Below are positions 8,241 to 17,944 of a DNA stretch of 64,000 bases, in pieces. A model generated the notes under the pieces. That model was not told the DNA's origin. It did not search any database and was given only the letters and a program-made list of their open reading frames with translations. Location: positions 1-64,000 of the forward strand of contig CAIKMJ010000022.1 in NCBI GenBank assembly GCA_903828455.1, written 5' to 3'. Every line of letters begins with the position of its first letter. The first letter of the stretch is position 1. This DNA comes from an uncultured Acidobacteriia bacterium. Its GTDB lineage: Bacteria > Acidobacteriota > Terriglobia > Bryobacterales > Bryobacteraceae. The translations under genes and the position numbers were made by a program.

Positions 8241-9941
8241 TCAGCGCCGCTCGTTGCGTCGTTGATCGCGCAGTGCCAGAGTCTCTTCGAGACGCTGTTT
8301 CGGAAGCGGATCGTCGGGGAAAGCTTCCATCGCCCGGCGGTAATTTTCCACTGCATCATCCAGACGCCCGGCCTTGACCTGCGCATTTGCCAGATTGAAG
8401 CGCGCGCGGCCATCTTCGTGCAATCGCAGGGAAGCTTCGTACTGCGCGATCGCGTCGCCGTTGCGTCCGGTAGCGGCCAGCGCGAGGCCGAGCATGTTGC
8501 GGGCATCGGCGCGGGCCGGTTCGGCGCGCACGGCGGTTTCGAGCGAGGCCACGGCGGCATTCGGATTCAGCCGCGAGAGCTGCACGGCGCCGAGGTTGAA
8601 GTTGGAAGAGAAGTCCGCCGGATCTTTTTCGAGACGGTGATGAAGCACCGCTTCATCCAGCTCTCGCCGCTGGTCCCGCGCGCCGTGCGGGAGAAGCTGC
8701 AGGCGGAAGTGCGCCATTTCATCGGTGATCTGGTTGCCGCCGGTCACAAGCTTCGGCGGGGAATTCGGATTGCGCGGATTGGCGGCGGAATTATCGTAGT
8801 GCCAGCGCATGGAAATCACCGTGCCGCGGGGCAGCGAGACGGGCTCGCGATAGTAGAAAACACCCTGCCAGGCCGGGTTCCAGTCGGGAACGCGGATGAG
8901 CCATTGGCGCGTGCCGTTGGGCAGAACGGCCCACGCTTCCATGCGCCGGCCGAGATAGTGGGCGTGCGGATAGACGGCGAGGAGATCGGCATCGAGCGGC
9001 AGTTTGAAATCGTCGCCGACGGTGAAATCGCGCGCGCCGGCGGGGATGCGGAGAGCGTTGTCGGCCTCCAGTTCGACCAGCAGGGGGAAGCGGGTCTGCG
9101 GTTCATCGGTGAAATAGAGACCGATGACGGGGCGCACGGTTTCCGGCTTGCCGGTGGGATGCATGTGGACGTTGAGGACGAGCTCATCGGACGGATTCAG
9201 CCGCGAGGCGAAGCCCGATGGCTCTTCGTGCGGACGCGGGTTGCCGGGCTTCCAGTAGAGAAACTGGCCCTCGGGATCGAAGGGGCTGCGCTGAATATCG
9301 AGATCCATGCCGGGGAATCCGGCGCCCGGCGAGGCTTCGTGCTCGTGCGCGGAAGCCATGCGATCGATCAGCAGATTGGCGTGGTGGACCGCTCCTGGCG
9401 CTCCGGGGCGGATATCGACGGCGCGAAGGTAACGCACCGATTTCATCCCGGTGTGGAAGACGAAATTCCAGTAGACGTCCGGGCCGGTGGCCGGGGTGGT
9501 GAACGCGGCGGGCGCGGTGAGGACGAGGTCGGGCGGGCCGAGTTGCCAGCCTTCGGTGTACTGCGGCGGTTGCGGCGCGGTGCGCGGGTCGCCTTCGGGC
9601 GCGCCGGCGGCCGCCCAGTCGGAAATCATTTTGATCTGAGTGTCGGCGAGACGGCGCTCGCCGGCGAAATCGCCGTAGCCGTGTTCGGCAAGCCAGGGCG
9701 GCATGAAGCGGCTGCGCGTGACCTGGGCGATGAGCCGAGCGCGCTTGCGGGCGTCGTCATAGGTGAGCAGGGAAAACGGGCCGGCTGCACCGGGCTGGTG
9801 GCAGGTCGTGCAGTGTGAATACAGGATGGGCGCGATGTCACGCGCGAAGGTGGGCGGAGAATCCGCTGTTCGGCTGACGGCAGCGGAGCCGAGCGCGACA
9901 AGGGCCGCGAGACCGGCGCGCGCGGATTGCCGCAGTGTCAT
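8241..9941 (-). CDS. Exported c-haem / copper-monooxygenase-like / TPR protein
   Basis: 566 residues. A signal peptide (about 1-24) is followed by a Planctomycete/Acidobacteria-type cytochrome c domain with haem motif CTTCH at 44-48 and a downstream FMPPWLAEH segment that may supply the Met ligand. The middle (about 130-400) resembles PHM-like ascorbate-dependent monooxygenases: VHHANLLIDR, ELVLNVHMHPTG and YPHAHYLGRRMEAW are His pairs suited to copper. The C-terminal third is TPR (LHHRLEKDPADFSSNFNLG onward). The start ATG overlaps the stop of the membrane SpoIIE phosphatase gene (ATGA), so the two are translationally coupled. Function is unproven. Confidence 0.78.
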   Translation of the reverse strand: MTLRQSARAGLAALVALGSAAVSRTADSPPTFARDIAPILYSHCTTCHQPGAAGPFSLLTYDDARKRARLIAQVTRSRFMPPWLAEHGYGDFAGERRLADTQIKMISDWAAAGAPEGDPRTAPQPPQYTEGWQLGPPDLVLTAPAAFTTPATGPDVYWNFVFHTGMKSVRYLRAVDIRPGAPGAVHHANLLIDRMASAHEHEASPGAGFPGMDLDIQRSPFDPEGQFLYWKPGNPRPHEEPSGFASRLNPSDELVLNVHMHPTGKPETVRPVIGLYFTDEPQTRFPLLVELEADNALRIPAGARDFTVGDDFKLPLDADLLAVYPHAHYLGRRMEAWAVLPNGTRQWLIRVPDWNPAWQGVFYYREPVSLPRGTVISMRWHYDNSAANPRNPNSPPKLVTGGNQITDEMAHFRLQLLPHGARDQRRELDEAVLHHRLEKDPADFSSNFNLGAVQLSRLNPNAAVASLETAVRAEPARADARNMLGLALAATGRNGDAIAQYEASLRLHEDGRARFNLANAQVKAGRLDDAVENYRRAMEAFPDDPLPKQRLEETLALRDQRRNERR

Positions 9942-11866
9942 ACGGGGTTTGCGATGCGGCGGATGCGCACCACGGTGATGTCGTCGTGCTGGCCGAAGGC
10001 GCGCGCTTCATCGGCGATTTCTCCGGCGGATTTCAGACTGAGGGCGCTGGTGCGTTCGAAACCAAACAGCTCGCCCTTCACGTTGCGGGCCTCGATGACG
10101 CCGTCGGACAAAAACACCAGGGAATCCGCTCCGCTGAGTTCGAAGGTTTGCGCGTGATATCCGACTTCCGTACTGATGCCGAGCGGCAGGCCGGGCGCGA
10201 CGGCCATCTCCTCGCCGTCGAGATAAGGCGCCACGTGGCCGGCATTGGCGATGGTGACGGTTCCGTCGCGGTGGAAGAGAGCGCAGCAACAGGTGACGAA
10301 GCCGCCATCCATCTTTTTCATCAGCATGTGGTTCAGGCTGGCGAGCACGTCGGCCGGCCGGCGCGAACTTTCCACCTGCAGAGCGCCGACGATGGATGAC
10401 ACCACCATGGCCGCTTTCAGGCCCTTGCCGCTGACATCGCCGACCGCGACAAAGGTTTCGCCGTTTGGCGCGGAGAGGATCTGGTAGAAATCGCCGCCGA
10501 CCTCCTGCGCGGGAAGATAGACGCTCTCAATGTCGAGTCCCGGCGTGGGCTCCACGGCGCGCGGAATCAGAAGCTCCTGCACGAGGCGCGCGGCTTCCAG
10601 TTCATCGGCCATGCGGCGGTGCTCGCGGCTGGTCACCACGTAACGGCGGAAGACGAGGCCGCAGATGACGAGGATCCAGACGATGTCGATGAGGCCGGTG
10701 AGCGCGATGCGGAAGTAGCCAAACAGCGGGACGTACACCACGTTGACGCCGTGCATGGCGGCACCGTGAAGCGCCGACATGGCGAGGTGGAACTCAGTGG
10801 GCGCGCCGGCCACGAATTCGGCGATGGCCAGCACGGCGAGGAGCCAGGTCTCCCAGGACTTCGACCGCAGGCAGCGGACGGCGACCCACACGAGCACAAG
10901 GCGGAAGGGCAGGAATGTCAGGTCCTGATAGTTGTAAATGGCCTGCGCGAGCTGAGCGTTGGTGACGGTGGCAATGACGATGGCACTGGTGATCCACTGC
11001 GGCGCGAGCAGAAAGCGACGCCGCGTCTCACCGACGAGGAAAACGAGAAGTTCCACGCGCGCCCAAAGGATGCCGAGATTGAGCAGGATGCTGAGCCTTC
11101 CGAATTCGAGCGACGAGAGCAGTTCCGTATGCGCTGCAACGAGGCCGGCGACGCCGAAAAGAGCCTGCAGAAAAGCGAACGCGGCGGCCCAGAGGTATTC
11201 GTCGCGGTCGCGCTGGTTCCAGTAGAGAGCCAGCATCAGCGGTACGAAGACGAAGGCCAGCGGATAGAGGTACCAGGGCAGTCCGCGCACCAGATAGACA
11301 AGGTTGTCTTCGTTGCTGATGGCTTCGGCACCCACGTGAGCGCCGATGTAGACGGGCGCGTTGGGGGGGAAGCCCGAACCGGCGGGGTCGCCCTGGATGC
11401 GCAGAGCGATGACGAAAGTGGAACTCTTCAGCAGGTCTGGCGGGATGACCCAGGTGTGAGCGAGAGAGCGGGCGACGCCGCGGCGGAAATCGTCCGGCAC
11501 GGAGCCGATGCGGCGGCCGTTGGCGTAAATTTCGTAGCCGACCAGGACGGGGCCGAGCGAGAGGGCAAGATCTCCGCGGGCGGCGGGCAGACGGAGCGTG
11601 ACGCGGTACCAGCCGATGCCGTCGAAGCCCGGATAGCCCTGCGTCTGGAGGATGCCCGGGACTTTTACGTTGTCCCAGGCAGCGTCGTCAAAGCCGGGTT
11701 TGGCCCAGGCGAGATCGTCGCCGGGATGAAACTTCCACACGCCGGCGAGGCTGGTGGTTTCAACGCCAGGCTCGATGGGGATGACGGTGGCGCGTGCCGG
11801 GGCGGAAGCGATAACCGCGACGAGTGCAGCGAGGCAGGCCAGGCGGGCGCGAAGGGAGTTCGGCAA
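9938..11866 (-). CDS. Membrane sensor SpoIIE-type serine phosphatase (7TMR-DISM-like)
   Basis: 642 residues. After a signal peptide (about 1-27) there is a periplasmic beta-sandwich reminiscent of sugar-binding/DISM extracellular domains (LAGVWKFHPGDDLAW, GIGWYRVTLRLP), then about seven transmembrane helices (residues about 195-400) and a cytoplasmic SpoIIE/PP2C domain: LEAARLVQELLIP, GGDFYQILSAPNGE, VGDVSGKGLKAAMV, NAGHVAPYL, VFLSDGVIEARN. This is the layout of a transmembrane RsbU-like phosphatase that responds to an external ligand. It is coupled by an ATGA overlap to the exported haem/TPR protein downstream. Confidence 0.88.
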   Translation of the reverse strand: MPNSLRARLACLAALVAVIASAPARATVIPIEPGVETTSLAGVWKFHPGDDLAWAKPGFDDAAWDNVKVPGILQTQGYPGFDGIGWYRVTLRLPAARGDLALSLGPVLVGYEIYANGRRIGSVPDDFRRGVARSLAHTWVIPPDLLKSSTFVIALRIQGDPAGSGFPPNAPVYIGAHVGAEAISNEDNLVYLVRGLPWYLYPLAFVFVPLMLALYWNQRDRDEYLWAAAFAFLQALFGVAGLVAAHTELLSSLEFGRLSILLNLGILWARVELLVFLVGETRRRFLLAPQWITSAIVIATVTNAQLAQAIYNYQDLTFLPFRLVLVWVAVRCLRSKSWETWLLAVLAIAEFVAGAPTEFHLAMSALHGAAMHGVNVVYVPLFGYFRIALTGLIDIVWILVICGLVFRRYVVTSREHRRMADELEAARLVQELLIPRAVEPTPGLDIESVYLPAQEVGGDFYQILSAPNGETFVAVGDVSGKGLKAAMVVSSIVGALQVESSRRPADVLASLNHMLMKKMDGGFVTCCCALFHRDGTVTIANAGHVAPYLDGEEMAVAPGLPLGISTEVGYHAQTFELSGADSLVFLSDGVIEARNVKGELFGFERTSALSLKSAGEIADEARAFGQHDDITVVRIRRIANPV

Positions 11867-11875
11867 GCCTCATTG

Positions 11876-11930
11876 TAAATCGAACAAGAGGGGGTAAATC
11901 GAACAAGAGGGGGTAAATCGAACAGGAAGG
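11876..11930. repeat. 19-bp tandem repeat, about 2.8 copies
   Basis: TAAATCGAACAAGAGGGGG occurs at 11876-11894 and 11895-11913 and again, shortened and altered, from 11914. It lies immediately upstream of the minus-strand sensor phosphatase gene (start 11866), so it overlaps the expected promoter or leader. The G5 runs and AACAAG core could be protein sites or slippage products. Confidence 0.85.
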
Positions 11931-12006
11931 GCTCGGTGCGGTTCAGGGTTGCGCCGGATGAGAGAATGGGCGGGTCGCCTCTGTTCAATCCTCTGGTCAA
12001 CAACGT

Positions 12007-12849
12007 ATGGAAATCCCACAGATTCTCGAACAACTGGAACGCTCCGCCGGATGGTTTCCGCGCACGGCCGTGGAAGCGGCGGTTGCAAAGCGCGAGGAGT
12101 TGACGCCGGCGCTGCTGGCGATCCTCGAAAAAACCATTGCCAACGCCGAAGAGATTGCGGGCGGCGAAGAGTACGGCGACTACATGGCGCACCTGTACGC
12201 GCTGCTGCTGCTGGCGCAGTTTCGCGAAGTGCGCGCGCTGCCGCTGGTGCTGCAGTTCGCGGCGCTGCCGGAAGATGTGCTGGAAGGGTTGTGCGGCGAT
12301 TTCGTCGGCGACGATCTGGCGCGCGTGATTGCGTCGGTGTGCGGCGGCGAGACGGCGGAGATCGAAAAGCTGATTGTGGATGCCGAACATGCCGATCCGG
12401 CGGGGCGTGCGGCGGCGCTCGACAGTCTGCTGATCCTTGTGGCCGTGGGGAAGAAGACGCGCGACGAAGTGGCGGCGTATTTCGGCTCGCTGTACAAAGG
12501 CGCACTGGAGCGCAAACCTTCGTTTGTGTGGGATGCGCTGGTTTCCGCCAGCCTCGATCTGCACGCTGCCGAGCACGCCGCGGATATTGAACAGGCGTAC
12601 AGCGACGGGCTCGCCGATCCGGAATTCCTCGCACTGAAGGATGTGAAAGAGGAACTGGCGCATGCGACAGGTGATCCGCTGGAGGCGATGGCGGAAAACC
12701 CGTACTTCACGATGGTCAATGACGTGGTGAAAGAGATGAACGGCTGGGCGTGCTTCCGCGACAAGCGCGCGGGGGCGGAAAAAGTGGGTCGCAACGACGC
12801 ATGCCCGTGCGGCAGCGGGAAGAAGTACAAGAAGTGTTGTCTGGTTTAG
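12007..12849 (+). CDS. DUF1186 / SEC-C metal-binding motif protein
   Basis: 280 residues. The N-terminal two thirds are helical and Ala/Glu-rich and match the DUF1186 pattern (MEIPQILEQLERSAGWFPRT, HLYALLLLAQFREVRALPL, GDFVGDDLARVIASV). The last 20 residues are a SEC-C zinc motif, GRNDACPCGSGKKYKKCC, with ligands C-x-C and C-C. SEC-C tails occur in SecA and in many proteins that contact translation, export or chaperone systems. A specific role cannot be read. It is unlinked to secretion genes here. Confidence 0.85.
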   Translation: MEIPQILEQLERSAGWFPRTAVEAAVAKREELTPALLAILEKTIANAEEIAGGEEYGDYMAHLYALLLLAQFREVRALPLVLQFAALPEDVLEGLCGDFVGDDLARVIASVCGGETAEIEKLIVDAEHADPAGRAAALDSLLILVAVGKKTRDEVAAYFGSLYKGALERKPSFVWDALVSASLDLHAAEHAADIEQAYSDGLADPEFLALKDVKEELAHATGDPLEAMAENPYFTMVNDVVKEMNGWACFRDKRAGAEKVGRNDACPCGSGKKYKKCCLV

Positions 12850-12907
12850 ATCAATCCGGTTTCGATCGCGGCGGGGCACCGTTTTCCCGGCTATACTTGG
12901 TTCTCGC

Positions 12908-13612
12908 ATGAATCCCGACCTGCTCGCACTTGGCTTCCTCGAATACGTCGTCTTCCTGCTCTCCACCACATGCCATGAGGCGTCGCACGCGCTGGTGGCG
13001 ATGCTGGGCGGCGACCGGACGGCGCTCGAAGGCGGCCAGGTGACGCTGAATCCGCTGCCGCACATCCGGCGCGAGCCGTTCGGGATGGTGATTATGCCGC
13101 TGCTGGGGATTGCGAGCGGTTCGGGGCTGATCGGGTGGGCGAGTGCGCCGTACGATCCGCTATGGTCGATCCGGCATCCGAAGCGCGCGGCGTGGATGTC
13201 GCTGGCGGGGCCGGCGGCGAACTTCACGCTGGCTGCGATGGCGGGGATCGCGATGAAGATCGGCATGGCGCTGGGCGTTTTCCTGCCGACCGGCGGCACA
13301 TTCACCCGCATTGTGGGCGCGGCGGTGGAAGGCGGCGTGGCCGACAGCGTGGCGACGGTGCTGAGCGTGTTCTTTTCGCTGAACGTGCTGCTGGGAACGT
13401 TTAACCTGATCCCGGTGCCGCCGCTCGATGGCTACGGCGTGCTGGGGCTGTTCGTTACCGAGGGCGGGGCGAGGAAACTGCAGGAGTGGCGCATGAGCAT
13501 GCGCGGGCTGGCGATTATCGGGCTCGTGGTGGCGTGGCGGTTCTTCCCGGCCGTGTATTATCCGGTGTTCAATACCGCGATCGGGCTGGTGTATTCGGGC
13601 GTGCGGGGCTAG
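12908..13612 (+). CDS. Site-2 protease family zinc metalloprotease (M50)
   Basis: 234 residues with about six hydrophobic segments. The zinc site HEASH (residues 23-27, an HExxH motif) lies in the first membrane helix, and the third ligand is the Asp of NLIPVPPLDGYGVL (about 174). This is the minimal M50B type without PDZ domains. Members cleave within membranes, for example anti-sigma factors, but the substrate is not apparent. Its start lies 58 bp after the SEC-C gene on the same strand. Confidence 0.9.
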   Translation: MNPDLLALGFLEYVVFLLSTTCHEASHALVAMLGGDRTALEGGQVTLNPLPHIRREPFGMVIMPLLGIASGSGLIGWASAPYDPLWSIRHPKRAAWMSLAGPAANFTLAAMAGIAMKIGMALGVFLPTGGTFTRIVGAAVEGGVADSVATVLSVFFSLNVLLGTFNLIPVPPLDGYGVLGLFVTEGGARKLQEWRMSMRGLAIIGLVVAWRFFPAVYYPVFNTAIGLVYSGVRG

Positions 13613-13641
13613 GGCAACCGCACGCCCGTCTCCGTTTCCGA

Positions 13642-14652
13642 TTACCGCCGCCGGACGTCAATGGTCCGCACATCGCCGTCCCGGAGATCGACATTGCAGG
13701 AGAAGGCAAAGGAATCCGAGCGCAACCTGCCATCGGCCCGGGCGATTCCCGTGATCCAGCCACTGCGGCCGGCGTCCAGGTCGATCGACAGAAAATCGAC
13801 GTGCGGGTAGCCCCTCTCGCGGATGTTGTCGCTGATCGCCCGCTGGCAGGACTCCATCGCCGCGCGGGCGGCGGCCTCGCCTGCGCCCCGCTCGGAGCGG
13901 TCGCCCTCAAAGCGATCGAGCTGAGCTGAGCGAACTTCGCCGGTTTCGAAGTTTACCGAGCACGAGAAGCGATACGTTTCGTCGCGATCGTAGCCCAGGC
14001 GGATGTCGAGCAGGCCGGTTACCCAGTCGGCGCGTCCGGGGTTGTCATCGAGCGTGGTGGTCCGGAAGGCGATGTTGGCGCTGTGAAAGCGAGTCCACGC
14101 CTGTTGCCGGACGGCGTCCTGGCAGACGCGCACGGCCTGCTCGGTGGTGTAACGAACGGACGGGCGGGCATCGCGGTCACCGAGGCCGCGTCCATCCGTG
14201 GAATAGCCGGCACCCGGGAATCCGCCCGGCACCTGACGATCCACGCCGGCACCCCAGGCCAGTTCAAAAACATAGCGGCCGGCGCCGCTGCTCGGATCCT
14301 GAATGCGAATTACAGCACTGCCGCCATTTTGCGGAGCGCGCACCAGTTCCTGGCTGCCTCGGCCGCTGACTCCGGTGAAGCGGAAGTTCGCGGCGTTGAC
14401 CGGCATAACGCCCGTGCAGTCAAAGCGCACCCATTCCGGCATCTGACCGGCGAGGTTGCGGAGCGTTCCGTTGATACCGCGAATTTCAATTTCGGCCGCG
14501 TTATCCACGGTCACTTCGACCGTGCAGACACCGCGGTCGGGACTGGCGGCGCCTGTCAAATTTGCCCGTCGCGGAACGGTCTGGCCATTAACGATACCGG
14601 CAGTCAACAGAGCCGCCGTCAGCGCGAAGCTAAAGGAAAGTTTGTGCATCAC
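13642..14652 (-). CDS. Exported protein with two repeated domains, unknown function
   Basis: 336 residues with a clear signal peptide ([24 protein letters not shown]). The N-terminal part (about 30-165) is beta-rich ([31 protein letters not shown]). The C-terminal half holds two related units: one opening [11 protein letters not shown] and ending [14 protein letters not shown], the second opening [20 protein letters not shown] and ending [14 protein letters not shown]. Each unit keeps two Cys, suggesting one disulfide per repeat. I do not recognise the family by function. It is convergent with the M50 protease gene and divergent from cysD. Confidence 0.78.
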   Translation of the reverse strand: MMHKLSFSFALTAALLTAGIVNGQTVPRRANLTGAASPDRGVCTVEVTVDNAAEIEIRGINGTLRNLAGQMPEWVRFDCTGVMPVNAANFRFTGVSGRGSQELVRAPQNGGSAVIRIQDPSSGAGRYVFELAWGAGVDRQVPGGFPGAGYSTDGRGLGDRDARPSVRYTTEQAVRVCQDAVRQQAWTRFHSANIAFRTTTLDDNPGRADWVTGLLDIRLGYDRDETYRFSCSVNFETGEVRSAQLDRFEGDRSERGAGEAAARAAMESCQRAISDNIRERGYPHVDFLSIDLDAGRSGWITGIARADGRLRSDSFAFSCNVDLRDGDVRTIDVRRR

Positions 14653-14746
14653 TCTCGAGTCTAAACTTCCCGCGGGCGAAAGCCCAGCCCCGCGACTTCT
14701 CCTGAATCCCGATAGGGTTGCCCGTGTATCCTATATACGTAAGCCT

Positions 14747-15637
14747 GTGGACCATCTAGACCTGCTCGAAGCTGAGAGCATACAAATCATTCGCGAAGTC
14801 GCCGCGGAGTTCTCCAACCCGGTCATGCTGTATTCGATCGGTAAGGACTCTTCCTGCATGGTGCGGCTGGCGCAGAAGGCGTTTTTTCCGGGGAAGATTC
14901 CGTTTCCGCTGCTGCACGTGGATACCACGTATAAGTTTCGTGAAATGATCGAGTTCCGCGACTCCTACACGAAGTCGATCGGGGCGAAACTGATCGTCCA
15001 CACGAACCGGCAGGCGATTGACGAAGGCGCCAATCCCATCAAACTCGGCACGCAGAAATGCTGCAGCCTGCTGAAGACGCGGGCGCTGCTCGATGCGCTC
15101 GAAGCCGGCGGCTACGATGCCGCGTTTGGCGGGGCGCGGCGCGACGAAGAAAAGTCGCGGGCCAAGGAGCGGGTTTATTCGTTCCGCGATGAGTTCGGCC
15201 AGTGGGATCCGAAGAATCAGCGGCCGGAACTGTGGAACGTGTACAACTCGCGGGTCGATAAGGGTCAGCACATCCGCGTGTTTCCGCTTTCCAACTGGAC
15301 GGAGCTGGACGTGTGGCAGTACATCCAGCGGGAGAACATTCCGATTGTGCCGATGTACTTCGCCAAGCCGCGGCCGATGGTGGTGCGTGGCGGTTCGCTG
15401 GTATCGGCCGAGCAGGATTTCATGCTGCTGCCGGGCGAGAAGACGGAAATGGTGATGTGCCGGATGCGGTCGCTCGGTTGCAGCCCGTGCACGGGCGCGA
15501 TCCGGTCGGAAGCCGACACGCTGGAAAAGATCATCGATGAAATGAAGCTGGTGCGGCGGTCGGAGCGGGAAAACCGCGTGATCGATCACGACCAGGAAGG
15601 TTCCATGGAGCTCAAGAAGCGCGAGGGTTACTTCTGA
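14747..15637 (+). CDS. cysD: Sulfate adenylyltransferase small subunit
   Basis: About 296 residues. The GTG at 14747 is the only start codon just upstream of the conserved [17 protein letters not shown] block; no strong Shine-Dalgarno is seen. CysD makes adenylyl-sulfate from ATP and sulfate. Motifs: PP-loop [56 protein letters not shown], and the C-terminal [20 protein letters not shown]. The stop overlaps the cysN start (TGATG), so the subunits are translated together. Confidence 0.96.
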   Translation: MDHLDLLEAESIQIIREVAAEFSNPVMLYSIGKDSSCMVRLAQKAFFPGKIPFPLLHVDTTYKFREMIEFRDSYTKSIGAKLIVHTNRQAIDEGANPIKLGTQKCCSLLKTRALLDALEAGGYDAAFGGARRDEEKSRAKERVYSFRDEFGQWDPKNQRPELWNVYNSRVDKGQHIRVFPLSNWTELDVWQYIQRENIPIVPMYFAKPRPMVVRGGSLVSAEQDFMLLPGEKTEMVMCRMRSLGCSPCTGAIRSEADTLEKIIDEMKLVRRSERENRVIDHDQEGSMELKKREGYF

Positions 15638-17229
15638 TGCCGGGGCTTCTGCGTTTTTCCACGGCGGGCAGCGTTGACGACGGCAAGAGCACGCTCATCG
15701 GGCGGCTGCTTTACGATTCCAAAGGTGTTTACGAGGACCAGCTGGCGAGCGTGGTCAAGGCGTCCGCCAATACGAGCGGCGGCGGGGGCGGCGGCAAGAT
15801 CGATCTGGCGCTGCTGACCGACGGCCTGCGCGCCGAACGCGAGCAGGGCATCACGATCGACGTGGCGTACCGGTATTTCTCCACGCCGAAGCGCAAGTTC
15901 ATTATTGCCGATACGCCGGGTCACGAGCAGTACACGCGCAACATGGCGACGGGCGCGTCGACGGCCGATCTGACGATCATTCTTATTGATGCGCGCAACG
16001 GCGTGCTGCAGCAGTCGCGGCGTCACGCGTTCATTGCGAACCTGCTGGGGATTCCGCACTTCGTCGTCGCTGTCAATAAGATGGATCTGGTCGGTTTCGA
16101 CCAGGCGGTGTACGACAAAATCCGCGAGGAATTCACGGGATTCATGGAGCGCATTGGCGCTCCGGCGCCGCTGTTCATTCCGATCAGCGCGCGCGACGGC
16201 GACAACGTGGTGACGAAGAGCGAGCGCACGCCGTGGTACAGCGGTCCGGCGCTGCTGCCGTATCTGGAAGATCTGGGCGAAGACGCGGGCAGCGAGAAGA
16301 AGCCGGGGCGCTTCCCGGTGCAGTACGTGCTGCGTCCGAACCTCGATTTCCGCGGGTATGCCGGGCAGATTGCGGCGGGCACGTTCCGCAAGGGCGATCT
16401 GGTGCTGGCGCTTCCGGCGCGGCGGCATTCGCGCATTGAACGCATCGTTACTTATGACGGCGATCTGGAAGAGGCCGCGGCGCCGCACTCGGTGACGCTT
16501 TGCCTTGCCGATGAAATCGATATCAGCCGCGGCGACATGATCGTGCCGGCGCTGGCGGCGCCGCATGTGGCGCGCCGCTTCAAGGCCGACATTGTGTGGA
16601 TGAATGCGAAGGCGCTCGAGCCGGGCCGCAGTTACTTCATCAAGCACACGTCGCATCAGGTGCGCGCGATGGTGCGGCTGATTCATCACCGCACCGACGT
16701 GAACACGCTGGCGCAGGTGCATGCCTCGAAGCTGGAGCTGAACGAGATCGGGCAGATTTCGGTGGAGACGCACCGGCCGCTGTTCTTCGATCCTTATAAC
16801 GACAACCGTGTGACGGGCGCGTTTATTGTGATCGATCCGCTGTCGAACGAAACGCTCGGCGCCGGGATGATCCGCGATGTGGAAGGCGCCGAAGAGACGC
16901 GCGGTCAGGTGACGGCGGCGGATCGCGAGGCGCGCTTCGGGCATCGGCCGGCGGTGATTGCGGTGGATGATTCGGAAGCGGCGCTGCTGCTGGAGCGCGA
17001 GCTGTTCGACCGCGGCGCACTGACGGCGGTGAGCGATCTGAAGGCCGACGCCGCGGCCACGCTGGCGCTGGCAAAAGCGGCCGGCATGATTCTCATCGTG
17101 ACCGGAGAACCGCCCGCCGGCTCACTCGACGCGCGGAAGATGGCGACCCACGAAGCGGTGGCGCTGCTCGAACGCCGCGCCATGCTGATGGGACACGAAG
17201 ATCAGCTGCAGGCCGGCGAAGGCATCTAA
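15637..17229 (+). CDS. cysN: Sulfate adenylyltransferase GTPase subunit with decayed APS-kinase-like tail
   Basis: 530 residues. The GTPase domain has G1 AGSVDDGKSTLIGRL (from about residue 10), DTPGHEQYTRNM and NKMD, followed by EF-Tu-like domains 2 and 3. GTP hydrolysis drives APS synthesis by CysD. E. coli CysN ends near residue 475. Here, after about 430, a further 100 residues start as CysC/NodQ kinase domains do (RFGHRPAVIAV, then LERELFDRGALTAV) but the Walker A loop is gone, replaced by DDSEAA, and later kinase motifs are not seen. The tail is therefore probably a non-catalytic CysC remnant or a distinct regulatory domain. Confidence 0.93.
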   Translation: MPGLLRFSTAGSVDDGKSTLIGRLLYDSKGVYEDQLASVVKASANTSGGGGGGKIDLALLTDGLRAEREQGITIDVAYRYFSTPKRKFIIADTPGHEQYTRNMATGASTADLTIILIDARNGVLQQSRRHAFIANLLGIPHFVVAVNKMDLVGFDQAVYDKIREEFTGFMERIGAPAPLFIPISARDGDNVVTKSERTPWYSGPALLPYLEDLGEDAGSEKKPGRFPVQYVLRPNLDFRGYAGQIAAGTFRKGDLVLALPARRHSRIERIVTYDGDLEEAAAPHSVTLCLADEIDISRGDMIVPALAAPHVARRFKADIVWMNAKALEPGRSYFIKHTSHQVRAMVRLIHHRTDVNTLAQVHASKLELNEIGQISVETHRPLFFDPYNDNRVTGAFIVIDPLSNETLGAGMIRDVEGAEETRGQVTAADREARFGHRPAVIAVDDSEAALLLERELFDRGALTAVSDLKADAAATLALAKAAGMILIVTGEPPAGSLDARKMATHEAVALLERRAMLMGHEDQLQAGEGI

Positions 17230-17284
17230 GCGCCTTCCGCCGGCAGCAGTGGCTGTCACCGGAACACTCACAGAACAACTGCGC

Positions 17285-17914
17285 TCAACCCGCGCGGCCG
17301 ACGAGGCCGGCGGCGAAGAGGCGATCATCTACGCGCGCAAGCCGCCGCTCCGCGCCTTTGGGCAGCAGCGGGGTGTGAGAGATGCCGAGGAGATGGTCAT
17401 TGATGGCCCAGAGGTCTTCTTCGGCGGTCATCCAGTGGATGCGGTCGAAACGAGCGAGGCTGACGGGGCGCGAGTAGGTGCGCAGGGTCTTCTCGCGGGC
17501 GGCGTTGTAGTAGTGCTCGAAGTACGACATGGCGAGTTCGCGCAACGTGCGGTAAACAGGTTCGCGAAAGCGGAGGCCGGAGTAGTTGGATTTGGCGATG
17601 GCGCCCCAGAGATTCTGGCGGCGGAAGAGGGCGAGGACATGGTCGTCGTCACGAACCGAGCCGAGATCGAACAGCAGCGGCGGATGGCCGTGGATGCGCA
17701 GAGCGGCCGCGCCCAGCAAAGCGCCTTCGAAGCAGTGGGCGAGGCGGTCACGAAGAACGCGCCGCGGCGAGCGGATGGTTTCGCCGTCCGGCTCCTTGTT
17801 GTAGGCGACTTCGGTGTCGAGAAAATGCTGGATGCGTTCGGGCGTCTTCAGGGACTTGAGTACGCGCGCTTCGGCGGCAGTGAGTCCGTATGGTGGCATG
17901 GAATCCGTCAGCAT
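17285..17914 (-). CDS. Transglutaminase-like fold protein
   Basis: Up to 209 residues; ATG 17899 (MPPYGLTAAEARVLKS) is an equally likely start. The segment RLAHCFEGALLGAAALRIHG followed by DLGSVRDDDHVLALFR resembles the Cys and His parts of the transglutaminase/protease-like superfamily triad, and the end of the chain keeps LARFDRIHWMTAEEDLW. Function beyond fold is not known to me. It lies 30 bp downstream of the ImuA-like gene on the same strand, so both may share a transcript. Confidence 0.6.
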   Translation of the reverse strand: MLTDSMPPYGLTAAEARVLKSLKTPERIQHFLDTEVAYNKEPDGETIRSPRRVLRDRLAHCFEGALLGAAALRIHGHPPLLFDLGSVRDDDHVLALFRRQNLWGAIAKSNYSGLRFREPVYRTLRELAMSYFEHYYNAAREKTLRTYSRPVSLARFDRIHWMTAEEDLWAINDHLLGISHTPLLPKGAERRLARVDDRLFAAGLVGRAG

Positions 17915-17944
17915 AGCGGATTTGGCGCGCGCGCGGGGCTTGCG

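Noticed and set aside
8262-9818. Plus-strand open frame of 518 residues
   Set aside because: Antisense to the haem/TPR gene, whose CTTCH motif, signal peptide and coupling to its neighbour are clear.
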